Source of the DNA: Ophioderma brevispina
Taxonomy: Eukaryota > Echinodermata > Ophiuroidea > Amphilepidida > Ophiodermatidae
Length of the DNA: 64,000 bases
Direction of reading: 5' to 3'
NCBI GenBank assembly: GCA_023653785.1
Contig: JAMKCH010012522.1
Coordinates: 1 to 64,000, forward strand
In this document: positions 46,155 through 57,862 of the stretch, in pieces
Layout of the letters: every line of letters starts with the position of its first letter
How positions within the stretch are numbered: the first letter of the stretch is position 1
Notes under the pieces: model-generated
Told to the model about the DNA's origin: nothing
Database searches by the model: none
The model's input: the letters and a program-made list of their open reading frames with translations, nothing else
Program-made: the position numbers and the translations under genes

Positions 46155-47970
46155 GTAATCAGCACAATCATTCGCTTTACCAAGACCTGGCAACCGTCGG
46201 CAAGTTACCAATCCTATTAGCACTTAGTTTTGGAATATCCATAATACCTACTGGAAACTTACTTGGGTCAACAGGGAAGGTGGATCAACAAGCTTTAAGG
46301 TAGCAGATAAAATACTTGCTCAACTGCACAATACGTTGACCACATCAGGGACCCACAACAATCCATATTGTTGAATCCACGGACCATACCTATTCCTTGA
46401 CAGTGTGGTCCAGTGGGATGGCTTGGTAGAAGGTTATTTTCTTTATTTTTTCCCTTTAATTGCAATCTATGTGCTTCAATGAAAAATAATATAATAAACC
46501 CCTGGTATACATAGATTTTGGGAACCTAACCAAACGATTGCAAACCCTTCAGAAGGGGGCCTAGCAGGACCCTTATTAGCTCTGGAACACCATGTTTTGT
46601 GTGTATATTTTCCAATTTCCACAAAAGGCAAAAGTCCACTTTTCGCTGATTTCTTGATAAAAATGTCGCCAAATTTAAGAATTTTTGCAAGAAAAGTAAT
46701 GCTTTTTTTTGTGATGAGGTGTTCAAAAGTCCAAAAAAAAACGATCATTTTAGGGAGGTAAAGAGAGTCCACTTTGAAATTAACCAAAAAAACAGTCCAT
46801 TTTTGAGGTCCGTACCCTCCCCAAAAACAGCCCTGCGAACGGCACTGTGCACCTTTCTGCTATAAAAGGCACAAACTCCAATATGTGAATTCAAGACGAA
46901 CTTCCATCTACATGCTCACAGTAACCATTTAAGTTTTAGGCAGTTACTGTCATTGCTCCCCACTGTTTCGGGTAAATAGTATAACTTTTTTTCAAGATAT
47001 ATGCCGTAATTGGTTTAAGAATGAACTAGAATTTTGGAGGTCTCTGCTTTCATGCTTGGCTACTCACAGAATCCTAAGCTGTGTACTGCTCCATAAAACT
47101 ACATACACATACACACATACATACACAATGCACACTGATTTTAACGTGGTCCTATGCGGCAGCCCCAAAACAAATCCCTTTGACATAACCCGTCAGTTAT
47201 AATCCTGTGGTAGCAGAAGATCTTCCACTTGCCAAATGCGGATTTTCAAGATTGATGTGCGGGATTATACTCAAAGGACAGCTGCAATATACCAGTTCTA
47301 AAAGAAATACAAAATACAATTATTATAATCTATCGCAAGTCAAAACATGGAAAGATTTAGCACTGCAATAGCTGATGGCATTTTTTACACAGCGGGAAGC
47401 AAGCCACAATTCAAAAACCTACCATAATAACCCCTAAGAACATTATTTTCGAGTGGTTTTCTTTGTTTTTGCATTAAATTATATTCGCAAATGTCAACCT
47501 GATACCTCAAATTTGAATATCCATGTGTGCATTATCCCGATTTGAATATGCACGCGTGCTTTCTGACTTGATTTTATCGGGAGTGCATTATCAAGTGTGC
47601 ATTATTAAAGGCTGACTTCAGTTGAAATTAATTTTTTTGTGTACTTGAAAAATGGTCCACCTGGAAATAAAGAGTCACCTAAATGCTCAATTAGTTAGGC
47701 ATCAATTTTTTTGTTTTTATGCAGTTAACATATATGTATGAATAACAGCGCCATAGTGTACTGTGTAAAACAAAATTCCGGACGTAATTATAACACTTTG
47801 TGGATTTTGTATATGAAGGACTTCGGTTTGAGCTTAGCTATTTCCCCAGTGATTAGATAATAACTAAGTATAGGGCCAGCTTAATGTTATGCAAAAATCC
47901 CGATTGTTTTGAAAATGAGGGCGCCCTGTTGGGAAATCTCTGAGTCCACCGTTCAGCGTGCATTATCAAG
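46155..47970. other. No gene recognised
   Basis: Mixed AT-rich sequence. At 46505-46850 a block with runs like AAAAGTCCACTTTT and 'CCCTCCCCAAAAACAGCCCTGC' resembles the hAT-MITE style seen at 9089 but clear ends were not found. Confidence 0.4.
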
Positions 47971-47979
47971 CGGGCGAGA

Positions 47980-48070
47980 GCATGGTGGTGGTCTCGTCAA
48001 TGGAAAAGCGCAGGACTCCATACATCAGAACCTCTTAAATTGTGAGTTTGATCCCCGCCGTGGCCAATGG
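47980..48070 (+). mobile_element. Possible tRNA-like SINE head
   Basis: TGGTGGTCTCGTCAATGG (47986-48003) resembles an A box, and GAGTTTGATCCC (48044-48055) resembles a B box, with tRNA-like spacing. No clear 3' tail was found, so this is a tentative call. Confidence 0.35.
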
Positions 48071-48544
48071 CAGGCCTATATTTTGGTGAGCACTTACCAC
48101 AATGTACCACAGCTTCCATCCTGACACTCTCACACACCACAAGATACCACAGTGCGTGAATGTGGGTTTTGTAACTTTGTATTACACAGTGTGGTAGTTT
48201 GTGGTATAGAGCCTCAGTTTTAGAGATACATTTCCAACTCTGAAAACACAACACTGTTGTCTTTGAATGTTTTTACATCATAACTAAGGTTTTTTTAAAC
48301 ACCTTATTCTGATGTAACAACTAAATACTACATAAAGGTGCATTACACATCCTAGTATTCCAGAACAAGGCTGCTTTAAGGTCTGTATACATTGACTTCT
48401 TATCTACGGCCTGCATTTACTGCGATGTTCTGGTCACTCTTCCACTATCCGCACTCATAATCGATTTACTTCAGGTACAAACCCAGGTCACATTAGGCCA
48501 GGTCACTGCAGGTCAACAGGTTGCAGTATGTTGCAGTAAACTTA

Positions 48545-48860
48545 AAGGCACATAAGTGAATTTTGCTAATCAGAAAATCGAAAAATCATCAGCAAAAAAA
48601 TCAGATTTTTGCTGTTTGTAAAAGTATAGGTATCCTAACATACCCTGCCAATGATAGACCAAATCAACCTATCAGGGACAAAATCCTTGTTTAGTCATTA
48701 TGTCCGTTCGGACACTACTCTCCTACAACAAAAACGTATTAATAAATGGAGATTTGTACTGCTTTGAAACTGCCCGTTTTCTTCGTTTTTGGTCAATTCT
48801 TCATTGGAAAAGGTTCATATAAGAATTCTACAGTATTATTCTTCCTTTAAGTATTCCTAG
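48545..48860. repeat. Dispersed repeat, three copies in the window
   Basis: AAATCAGATTTTTGCTGTTT, CCTAACATACCCTGCCAATG, CCGTTCGGACAC and TGGAGATTTGTACTG recur in diverged form at about 21125-21380, and the first two blocks at about 44100-44205. Element ends were not resolved. Confidence 0.55.
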
Positions 48861-49300
48861 CAAATTTAAAATATTTGACGCTGTCAGTAAAGCACGATAG
48901 TGCTTTAGACGGATTGCACATAGTATTTATCAATCACCATTTGAAATAATTTTCATTGCGTTGCGTATATCATGCAACTGATTGCAGTATCACACTTTTT
49001 GGGTAAGCTGCTTGGCAGTACTGCACTGCAAGTCAGTGAGTATGAACGACCTTTAGTCTATTTAAAAATGGCGATCGATCAAAATTTGATCTTTTGTTCA
49101 GTGTTATATTCTGTTCTTTTTGGGTGAGAAGGAATTATGCTTGTGGCCTTGTTCTTCCACTTTTAGAATTGTACCTATCTAAAAAGGGACTCTAAATAAT
49201 ACAAAATCTCTTCACCACAGAATAAACCTTGATGTAAACAGAGATAACGAATTTTCAAATTAACATTAAGCAATTTGTGTTGAAAACTAAGATAACCTAA

Positions 49301-49630
49301 AGGGGAATTTCGTGATCCACAACTCGTCCCCCCCGACTAGACTAAAAAGTCAGATTTTTATGTCCTCGGAACAAAACCGTTAGCCTTAGTAGTCCCATGT
49401 TGTCCTAATCATGCTTCAAATTCGGGCGGTCGCAGCTGTGAGAAGTTCGTAATTTTGTAATTTTTTAGTTTTTAATAGTTTTGTATTTTAGAAATTACTG
49501 CACAGTGACATGTGGGAAACAAGCATTGCTCATACACAAAACGCAAGATAGGGATCCTCAAATTTTGTAAAATAAGGATAATCTAGTGACCACTGAATAA
49601 AACAAAGTGCTGGAATAAAGAATGCATCCT
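49301..49630. mobile_element. TTAA-type MITE, reverse relative of 19064-19378
   Basis: The left end AGGGGAATTTCGTGATCCAC, continuing to ACTCGTCCCCCC, equals the complement of the right end of the 19064 element. The right end GCATCCT is followed by TTAA (49631-49634). The left flank is CTAA, a one-base change from TTAA. Confidence 0.65.
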
Positions 49631-49639
49631 TTAAAAAGT

Positions 49640-52334
49640 GCCTACACACTTTACCCCTGCTTCGAGCGTATCCCTGCTTTCCAATACATCAATGCGGTCC
49701 CAAGGTCCATAGGGGAACTAGTCCTGGGAAACGGGGACAAGCGATTCGTGGAATCACTAGGAGGAGTGGTGCTATCCATAGACTGAATATACAATTGGTG
49801 GGTCTGTGTGGGGTGTTTTTGTCTGGTGTCTCTGGATATCTTGTATCTTGTTTGATTTTTTCTTCATTGCCTGTGGTGAACCTCGCGTATTTGCTTGTGG
49901 TGACCTGGCTCTGTTGCCATGTGATCAAAAGAAGGGTCCCTTGTTCCTTTCTCAGTTTTGTTTCAATGTAGTCCCCATACCTGTAAGGAAAAAGGACAAG
50001 AGATTTCTTTCTATTTTTTTTACATCCTATGTGTCACACAGTATGATGCATGGTTACATTTAGTCACTCTGAAAATATCCTCCTCTGTACTACAGAGATG
50101 TATACGATACAACCAGTGGCGTAATTTCTTTTTGACATTGGGTGGGAAGGGGTTGATGAAAATTTAACGAATGAAACAGGGTTTTTGCTACCAGAACCAT
50201 TACTAGTACATATGGTGCTGAAGTGCGGTAAATTTGTGCCATTTAGACCTAAAATTGTTAAATGTATTTTTATATTGGTAATTATCTTTTTCCTTTGTGG
50301 TTTTACCTGAAATTTACATTTTTAAAATTACTATCTGAAAATTTGGTCAAAAACGCATGTTCGTGATCAACCAGTGGGGATGATTGTATTGAAATTTACT
50401 ATTTTTTTTATTATGGCTAATTTCTGAATTCTGGAAATTTTTTGACCAGGTCATGAGTATATGGTCATTGGGTCCCAGTGTATCTATATGGCAGCATAAT
50501 TTCCCCACTTCTTTTTCATTTTCTTTATTTTTCTCTTTGTATTTTTCATAATTATGACATTTCTAAATAAGTAATTCAAATGTTACACAGTTAATTTCCC
50601 AGGCTTTTCAAAGAGATTTCATAATTACTAGTGGGTATTCATAAGACTGAATAAAAAATTTTAGGGGTCGGGAAGGTAATAAGAGGTCGACAAGTTCCAA
50701 TTGGCTGCCGCCATATCATACGTCAAATTGGGTTCAAAGTCCTTGTGACTACTTTGGTTTATTTTGCTAAAATCACTCAAATTACTATAACATGACAACA
50801 AAGAAGATGAAATCCACTTCATAATTAAAAAGAATGAAAAACTATGTACTATATAAAAGCTGCAATTTTCATCAGTTTCCAATTCAGAAGGCATTAAGTT
50901 GTTTGCATTAGTGTACTCCTCTGTAGGCCAAGACATGTTTTTTGCGATCTCAGGCAATTTCGTTTTAGCTATTAAACCAAGTTTTAAATCCGGTTTTGTC
51001 CCCCCCCCCCCCCCTCTCTAAGTGGGGATGGCAGTATAACACACACCAGCAATACTGCTGTGTAGATTTCATTGGAGTACAAGATAATTGACCGGCTGCC
51101 CTCTGCCTGCCGTTTCGGCGTGGTCCTAGCCTTTGGCAACCACGCCCTCAGGCAAGGCAGCATTGCTAGATGGTCACCATTTGCTCTCCAGAGCTGAGGC
51201 CCTTGTAGGTAGATCGTTTTTAGTTCTATCAGGGTAGCCAGCTATCCTCCTCATCAAATTTCCTTAGAAAACCCAAATGGTAGTGTGACGGTTTAGATGC
51301 CCAGACACTCTGCCCTGGGACAGGTAATAATGGTTACCAGGATACCAGTAGGAGGCCCTCAAAGGAAACCTGACCGACCTGGACCCTTAACTGGCCTGAC
51401 TGACAGACTCCTTGCATAATCCCACCCCCAAATTTTTCACAAGGTATTTCAAGCGTAAAAAAGGGTGGACTATACTCGAATCAGAATGGGCAATACAACA
51501 TGTGTGTGGGTGTTTGTTAATTTGGTGGTAGGCTATGTGTACATAGCTTTGTCCAAAATTTAGGTAAAAAAAATAAAAAAAATAAAAAAAATAAAAATGT
51601 CCATTTTAATTAGCAGAATTGATATTGATAACTAATATGAGCCATGTTCACATTTGCTTCCACAACTCCTTCCTCATGGACATGTACCTGTGAGACATTG
51701 TATTCACTTAGCTTGTTCAATGCTGTCTGCTAAGAACTGCACAAAAACCTTGCTAATTTTGTTATTGGCATTTATTCTCATTTTTTGAGCATTGTGTGTT
51801 GGCAGTTTTGAAATCCGTGCTTTAAGCATTGAAGGGGCTACCCCTGTCTAAAGAGATGCAATAAAAAAAATAATTGTAATACTCCTTGGTGGTCTGTTGT
51901 GGCCCCCTGGATCTCGGAGCCTGCTACTCTGGGTATAAAACCGACCAATAACTATTGTTGGTCTAGGTGTCAGTGCCGATGGCACTCCGGGGCATCTGCC
52001 CGTGTAAATTTATTGAACTTGCTATGGGAAGGCTGCAAGCATGGAACATAGCCAGGGGATAGAGCCATCAAATTAGGTGGCATGATCAAATTAATTTTGC
52101 CATGGTATTTGCTATTTCTTTAGAGTTCTTAGGAGGGGGAATATGCTCGACTCCTCGCATTTTCTGCTTAATATGATCCTTTGACATTATTTTGTATCAG
52201 ACGTGTGACTGTGAACCAGTGAATGAGTTGGTAAGCGCCTTGACAAGGCTAGTCACTTGGTATTTCCATATTTCTCTGCATTTTTCCCTGTAGCTATCCA
52301 TGGGTGTTTCCCACATTGTTTGTGGACATCATAC
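49640..52334. other. No gene confirmed; intronic for the ankyrin-C2 model
   Basis: An open stretch on the minus strand (50661-50957) includes PEIAKNMSWPTEEYTNANNL and could be coding, but has no clear splice sites. A block at about 51317-51375 (CCCTGGGACAGGTAATAATG) is repeated at 22533. An AT-rich microsatellite of AAAAAAAT units lies at 51564-51595. A C14 run is at about 50999-51014. Confidence 0.4.
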
Positions 52335-52438
52335 CTTCCCCCATCTCCACCAGGAGTTGTAGCATTCGGCATGGCCTTCTTTGGCTGCATAGTGAGTGGC
52401 AGTACATCCATGCAGGTTGTCCTTTGAATTGGGATCAC
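52335..52438 (-). CDS. Ankyrin-repeat exon 2 (one-base frameshift)
   Basis: The acceptor TTTGTTCAG (minus strand) is followed by G|GT and GDPNSKDNLHGCTATHYAAK, then EGHAE, a clear ankyrin repeat (consensus G-x-TPLHxAAxxGH). The frame then leaves the ankyrin pattern; one base earlier it reads MLQLLVEMGE, exactly the expected second helix. A missing base near 52365-52372 explains this. With it restored the exon ends at GAA|G before GTATGA in phase 1. It pairs in phase with the exon at 54002-54182. Confidence 0.7.
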
Positions 52439-52671
52439 CTGAACAAATTCAACAAGCTAAGCTTGATACCCACACTGCAAGGAGTTTGTGACACAAGCTT
52501 GACATATACCATCAAAATTAAAGTGCGTGTACTCGCTTTTGTTACAAGAGGTCAAAGAATATTCTATGCTAACAAGTTGAACAACATGCATTTTGCCATA
52601 TTTAGCAATTAGACCCAGGCCTAGACAATTTTTTCCCAGCAGCTTGCCCAATCAGGTAACCCCAGGTTTAA

Positions 52672-53017
52672 GGGGGATGGCCCGATTTAAGGATATGAAG
52701 GTTTTCATCTTGATAGACTGGCCTTTACTCCAAAACCCCATCTGTAAAGTTACGCACCGATATTTCAATCCATTTTGATGCAAGAGCTAAAAACGTGATT
52801 TTGTAAGCCCCATAGAGTACCGTGCAAAATTAATATTGGTCGACCAAAATGGGGCACATTTTCGCTCATAACTTCCAAACCAAGCATTCTTTGGCTCTAA
52901 GATTTCACAGGGTAAATGAGAAAAATTGCAGCTTTCTTCTGATACCAAAATAATGACTACTTCCGGTAAATCTGGGGCTTCTGGGGACGAGGCTATTAGC
53001 GATCGGGCCATGGACCT
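52672..53017. mobile_element. TTAA-type MITE, inverted relative of 17741-18090
   Basis: Begins GGGGGATGGCCCGATTTAAG next to TTTAA and ends GGGCCATGGACCT before TTAA (53018-53021). The body is the reverse complement of the 17741 element with moderate divergence. It lies in the intron between the two ankyrin exons. Confidence 0.7.
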
Positions 53018-53021
53018 TTAA

Positions 53022-54001
53022 TAGCACTTTTCCAAACTTGGTCTAAATTTTTCCTGGAAATTAACCTAAGAATATCTATATGTCTAGTGAACATCTCAAA
53101 TTGAAAAATACATCATTCCCCGGAACGCTTGTGTCGCCTGCCATCACAGTTTGCCAATGGGAGTTGCAGTTTGGTGATGTGAATAGACCATTTGCAAGAT
53201 CCCCATAATGCATCTCGTATTGTGCTCATTTCCATCCGGGAACTTGTACCAGAGTTCATGTTTACAAAAAAATGTGTTTTTCGTTCGCGTCGCTGAACAG
53301 TGCCTAAAATTACAATACAAAGTACCTTTTCACGTGAAGTTTAATCTTACAAAAATGTAGAAGAATATAATTGACTCAATACACCCTCTGGGAAAAGATG
53401 TTGACTTGTCACAACTTTTTCTACTGTTTTGCAGATGATCAAAACAACCTGAAGATCTTCACTGGTCATGTTTCAGTGAAAAATGGTGGGCAAGAGCAAT
53501 CATACCTCAAACTACATGCCTTTTGTGTTTGTTCTCTTGTCAGTTGAAAATGTGAGTTTTAGCTAGGTTGATATCTTAGAGTTTGCTTTAAAGGCATCTT
53601 TGAAATAAAATGACAAAATTAACAAATAAATTTATGCACTTTCATTTATATACACTACGTAAATGCATCTCCTCAATTGATGGTGCACTGCACTTCATTG
53701 ACGAGTGCATGCAAATTAGAAAAATGATTACACAAGTTTACATTAAAATAATTAAACAATTCTGAGGAGAAATTAGACTTGCCACCATCTTCCCAGTGCA
53801 GACTTAATTGCTATTGTAGGGCTTTTGTCCCAGCAGATCTCTGCCTATATTTAGTCTACCACTTTCAGCTACTTCCAAGGAGTCTTGACTTAAAATAAGC
53901 AAAAAGTTATGCTTTTTTTTTCAAACATGTATAAAGTTGTCAAACCCAATTGATATTTATATGCAAGTATATATTTACAAAACTGAAATTAAAATCCTCA
54001 C
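53022..54001 (-). other. Ankyrin gene intron, includes a solo foldback end
   Basis: Contains ATTGACTCAATACACCCTC ending at 53388, the right terminus of the GAGGGTGTATTGA family, with no clear left partner. No exon seen. Confidence 0.45.
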
Positions 54002-54182
54002 CTTTAGACTTCAAAAGCAATTTCAATATGTCAAAGTCTCCATTGAAAGCTGCCTCATGCATTGGACTCCATTGGTACAGACCAATTGAATTAGGATCCA
54101 GTCCATCCCTGAGGGCGCTTTCCACCAGATTTGTATCGCCATATCGCACTGCTTCATGGAGCTGTGTGTCTTCCTGCTCCAT
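54002..54182 (-). CDS. Ankyrin-repeat protein, first coding exon
   Basis: ATG at 54182 (context GTACAATGG) starts MEQEDTQLHEAVRYGDTNLV, then ESALRDGLDPNSIGLYQWSP and MHEAAFNGDFDILKLLLKSK. These are one ankyrin repeat and the start of another, with W-x-P-x-HEAA replacing the usual TPLHxAA. The donor GTGAGG is at 54001, phase 1. The next repeat is carried by the exon at 52335-52438. A CAG acceptor 17-18 nt upstream of the ATG suggests a 5' UTR intron. Ankyrin repeats mediate protein binding; the partner is unknown. The protein may continue into the C2-like exon at 42181, as phases agree. Confidence 0.7.
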
Positions 54183-54801
54183 TGTACCACCCTCATGTCA
54201 TGCTGAAGATGAGCTGTTATTACCCTGCCTGCCAAAATATAGAGAGGAATCAAAATTATAGAACTGATGAAAGAGCGGGTGCTAATAATATCACTTAAAG
54301 TGACAGGAGGAGATTTTTGTAGGATATGAATTTCTCTCAAATTTCACTGGATCGGTTGTAGACCACATTCCGAGAACGTTTGGAAGGTTTATTGGACAAA
54401 CAGGTGCAAAAGAAAACCGCAAACCTTGTTTGAACTTGCCCGCTATCGTAATCGTTCCCCATAGAAAACCATGCTTTGACTTTCTGTCGTGCACGACAGA
54501 AACTACTAAATCATCATCTTATTACATAAAGACGGCGTATTCGGCTTATTCACTTCAGGTGTGATCTAATACATTGGTAAGCATTCCAAATATGTAAAAA
54601 ACCTAGGTTCGAGAAAAATTGGGGGCGCTTCTTTCTGGAAATCTCATGTCTCTTTAAACTTAAGCCACATTGAGAAACCTTGTATGTTAGACAGAAGCTG
54701 ACGTACATCTGTAAAATAATTTTGCAAAATACTGTAAGCATGTAAAACCTACCATACAATACAATACAAACAGCATTTGATAGAGCGCCTTATCGAATTA
54801 A

Positions 54802-55893
54802 GGGCAGTGTCAACCCTGGTGCTTTTGTTTTTACACAAATTTCTGATTTTTGCACCATTTTAAACATCAAACTGTGTTCTATAGTTACCAACAAAGGTTA
54901 TCCACTGCAGACAATCCTGAGCTGTATTTTTTGCCGATTTAAAACAGCTATTTGACCATTTAAAGTCACAAAAACCGCTTGGTCTAAACGGCGGGAAAGC
55001 ACACTTCACGGCGTCAGGCGCAAAGCGCACCATCGCGTTGCGCGCTGAATTTTTGCTGCGTAATGAAGCGTGCGCGTGTTTTAATGTACTTTTGCGCGAA
55101 CGCATCTTGGAAAAACAAAAAATAATATTTGAAAATGTAAACAAAGCGCTAATTTAGACCAGATGAAATTTCAATTTCTTCTAATTTCTGGAGTTATAGA
55201 CAAAATATGTTTGATTCAATAGTGCATAAAGATGTATTTTCATCACTTGCACAACATACTCCATTTTGAAGTTCAAAGATAAAGTTATTTGAGAAAGAGA
55301 CAGCTTGAAATGGCATGAAAAGTCACTTTTTTACTAAACCACGGATATTCTCAATGTTCAATTTTCGCAAAATTTGGCAAATTTTCAGACAAGATAACTC
55401 CAAAAATACCGAAGTAAAAGGTAAGGTTTAACTTTCCTACGATAGCAATCGGTCTTCTCTAGGGACGGTTTTCTCAATTTTTCATTTTTCGATTTCTAAC
55501 TAAAGATATTCTCCAATATATACTCAAATTTTGGAAAAGAAAAGTAAAAATCACACTTTTTTGACATTTTTCCTTATTATTTCAAAAAGTAAGCTCTATT
55601 TTTAAAAAATGAAAAAACCGTCCCTAGACAAATTTGTCTTGTTTCTAAAAAATAACATAAGAAATCATGAAAATTCAAATTGTTTTTGTTATGCTGTCTG
55701 AAAATTTTGGGGCAAATCGTGTTTTTTTAGTATTTTTCTCAAAATACGGAAAGTTTTACATTAATCTGATGCCATCATCGGGTTCATCGTCCAATTTTCT
55801 TTCTAGAAATGTATACTTTTACATACAATAATTAAATATTTGCAAAGTTACAAACCAAAATAGATACTCGGAAACTCAAGGTTCACACTGCCC
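54802..55893. mobile_element. TTAA-flanked element, 1.09 kb, GGGCAGTGT ends
   Basis: TTAA at 54798-54801 and 55894-55897 flanks GGGCAGTGTCAACC at the left and GGTTCACACTGCCC at the right (13 of 14 paired). An inner inverted pair, TCTAGGGACGGTTTTCTCAA at about 55456 and AAAAAACCGTCCCTAGA at about 55611, lies in the right half. A GC-rich island (about 54985-55100) is surrounded by AT-rich DNA. No transposase is encoded. Confidence 0.75.
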
Positions 55894-55932
55894 TTAAGGT
55901 TAAAGCATTAAATACCACAATACAACTGGACA

Positions 55933-56205
55933 AGAGGGCGTGTTGATTCAATCCCATAATGCAATGTGCCTATACTGTACTACGTACTAAACACATGTCA
56001 GTACTTATAGATAAAAGTGCTCAAAAAGTTTAAGAACCACACAATATTTACCAAAGTTTACCAAAATACTAGTGCTTTGTGGGCCAAAATGAGTGTAAAA
56101 GCCAGGGTTTTGATCAAGAAAAGGATTTCTGTGGCACCACATGATCCCATTGAGGCAAAATTTCCCCTAAACTGGTGCATTGTGGGATGTACTAAATACA
56201 CCCTC
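55933..56205. mobile_element. GAGGGTGTATTGA-type foldback element
   Basis: The left end GAGGGCGTGTTGATTCAATC and the right end GATGTACTAAATACACCCTC are worn inverted repeats. Internal blocks AATGCAATGTGCC and GTGCATTGTGGGAT are also inverted. Homologous to 21913-22205. Confidence 0.65.
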
Positions 56206-56462
56206 TGCTACTGCGCTGAGACGAGAAAATTCACCCTTCTTCCTTTCTCTTATCTGTGTGGTTTTTTTCTTTGTTGTTGCTTTGTAGTTGTATTTGTTGC
56301 TGTTTTCTTGGTGTTGTAGTTGTTTGCAGCCTGCTGCTTTGTTCTTGTTGTAGTTGAATTGTAGGACTATGTCCCATAAAGAATTGGAGTAGGTTTATCA
56401 ACTCATTTCCTGGGACCTTAAACTCTGTGTGGACAAGACTATTGAGGATATACCTCTTGGTT

Positions 56463-56660
56463 AAAAGGACCAAGTTAGAACAATAATCTTAGGCACTTGA
56501 CAACCACTTCATTTTATCAACAACCACTTCACACCTTCGAAAGCCAATTGAAGTGAAGTGGGTGCTTAAGACTGAAAGGTTGTCTTTGTTAAAATGAAGT
56601 AGGTGTAGTAAAAAGGAAAAAGTGCATAAGAATTAATATTGTTCTAACTTGGCCCTTTTT
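56463..56660. mobile_element. Foldback MITE with AAAAGGnCCAAGTTAGAACA ends
   Basis: AAAAGGACCAAGTTAGAACA at the left and TGTTCTAACTTGGCCCTTTT at the right are inverted with one mismatch over 20 bp. An inner pair, CAACCACTTCA and TGAAGTGAAGTGGGTG, adds further fold-back. About 198 bp. Confidence 0.7.
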
Positions 56661-56839
56661 ACTGGTGTTACACCTTTGGTTCCCGAGGCCAGTTGGTCCC
56701 AGCATTAGTTATCAATGGCTTAATCACCGGATTAACTACATTCATGAGTGGTTTATGGTTTTGTGCCGCTGTCAATCAACTTCCGTTAACTTTGCAAATG
56801 TTGTGTCCACATTGTGTCTGTTAAAGTTTTAACAGTGCT

Positions 56840-57310
56840 TATCTAGAAACTTGTTTAAATCAAGCCTATATTATTTTGCTTGTATTTTAAATATAGGTTT
56901 GATTTAAACAAGTTTTTCTTTAAACAAGTTATTCTTTTAAAATGTTTACTTCAGTATTTTAAGTCTAGTCTAGAAAGTCACACTTTGATAAAGGAAAATA
57001 TATTTTAAAAACTTGTGGCCACATTGTGGTTGTTTTTCTTTTTAAAACAAGATATTCTTTTAAAATGTTTTTCGCATTTTAATTTTACTTCAGTTTTTTT
57101 TTATAAAGAAAGAACTTTATTTAAACAAGTTTTTCTTTAAAGATATTCCTTTAAAATTTTTTATTTTACCTGTACTTCAGTCTTGTTTGTCTTTTTATGA
57201 TTTTAATTAAAAAAGGAGAGTCACGCTTGATATTGTAAACAAGTTTTTCTTTAAACAAGATATTCTTTTAAAATGTTTGTAACATTTTAATTTTTCTTCA
57301 GACTTTTGTT
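56840..57310. repeat. AT-rich tandem repeat with a hairpin
   Basis: Blocks of AACAAGTTTTTCTTTAAACA plus AGATATTCTTTTAAAATGTT recur at about 56910, 57045, 57120 and 57235 with variable spacers. The first copy is preceded by a hairpin, CTTGTTTAAATCAAGCCTAT paired with ATAGGTTTGATTTAAACAAG. Confidence 0.7.
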
Positions 57311-57401
57311 TTGATTTAAAGAGGAAAATAAGGAAATACCTTACTTTTTAACTTCTGAATATTAAAAAAAAAGCATCTGGACCCCCCGCATGTTATCTTA
57401 A

Positions 57402-57858
57402 AGGAGACACCCGCCAACGAATATATTAAACAATATACACTATCAATAATTATTGAACCACATATCGCGTGGTGTTCATAGAAAAAACTGAATTATATAA
57501 CCCTACCATGATTAAAACCATCTAGTCTGACCATGTGCGTATTTAAAAATCGTGCTATGTATCACGTGTAGGCGATACTACGCGGCACGTTTAGGTCATA
57601 CATGCCATAGGAAATACACATTATGAAAGCATCATGTGTAACGATGTATGACGCTACTGTGCCGTCCTATCGCCATAACGCAAAAACATATCCCCATATA
57701 CAACAGCGCGAATTTAAAATCGCGCACATGGGCCAGACAAAATGCTTTTAATTTCGTTTTGGTTAGTTAATTCGTTTTCCCAGTAACCACTCATATGTGT
57801 TCACTAATTGTTTTTTATAGAGTATATGTGTAAGTTTATTCTTGTTACAGGTTCTCCT
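57402..57858. mobile_element. TTAA-flanked MITE with AGGAGA ends
   Basis: TTAA at 57398-57401 and 57859-57862 flanks AGGAGACACC at the left and GGTTCTCCT at the right (AGGAGA shared). Length 457 bp, with CpG-containing middle (about 57540-57730). Non-coding. Confidence 0.65.
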
Positions 57859-57862
57859 TTAA

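Noticed and set aside
45974..46183. Minus-strand frame with a histidine run
   Set aside because: The run is the complement of GAT repeats; the plus-strand reading has better start and splice features.
49806..50167. Plus-strand frames with hydrophobic stretches
   Set aside because: No splice context, family resemblance or codon pattern; likely chance.
50661..50957. 98-codon minus-strand frame considered as an ankyrin-C2 gene exon
   Set aside because: Composition is protein-like at the start, but no clear acceptor/donor pair or C2/ankyrin motif was seen, so it was left as an unconfirmed stretch.
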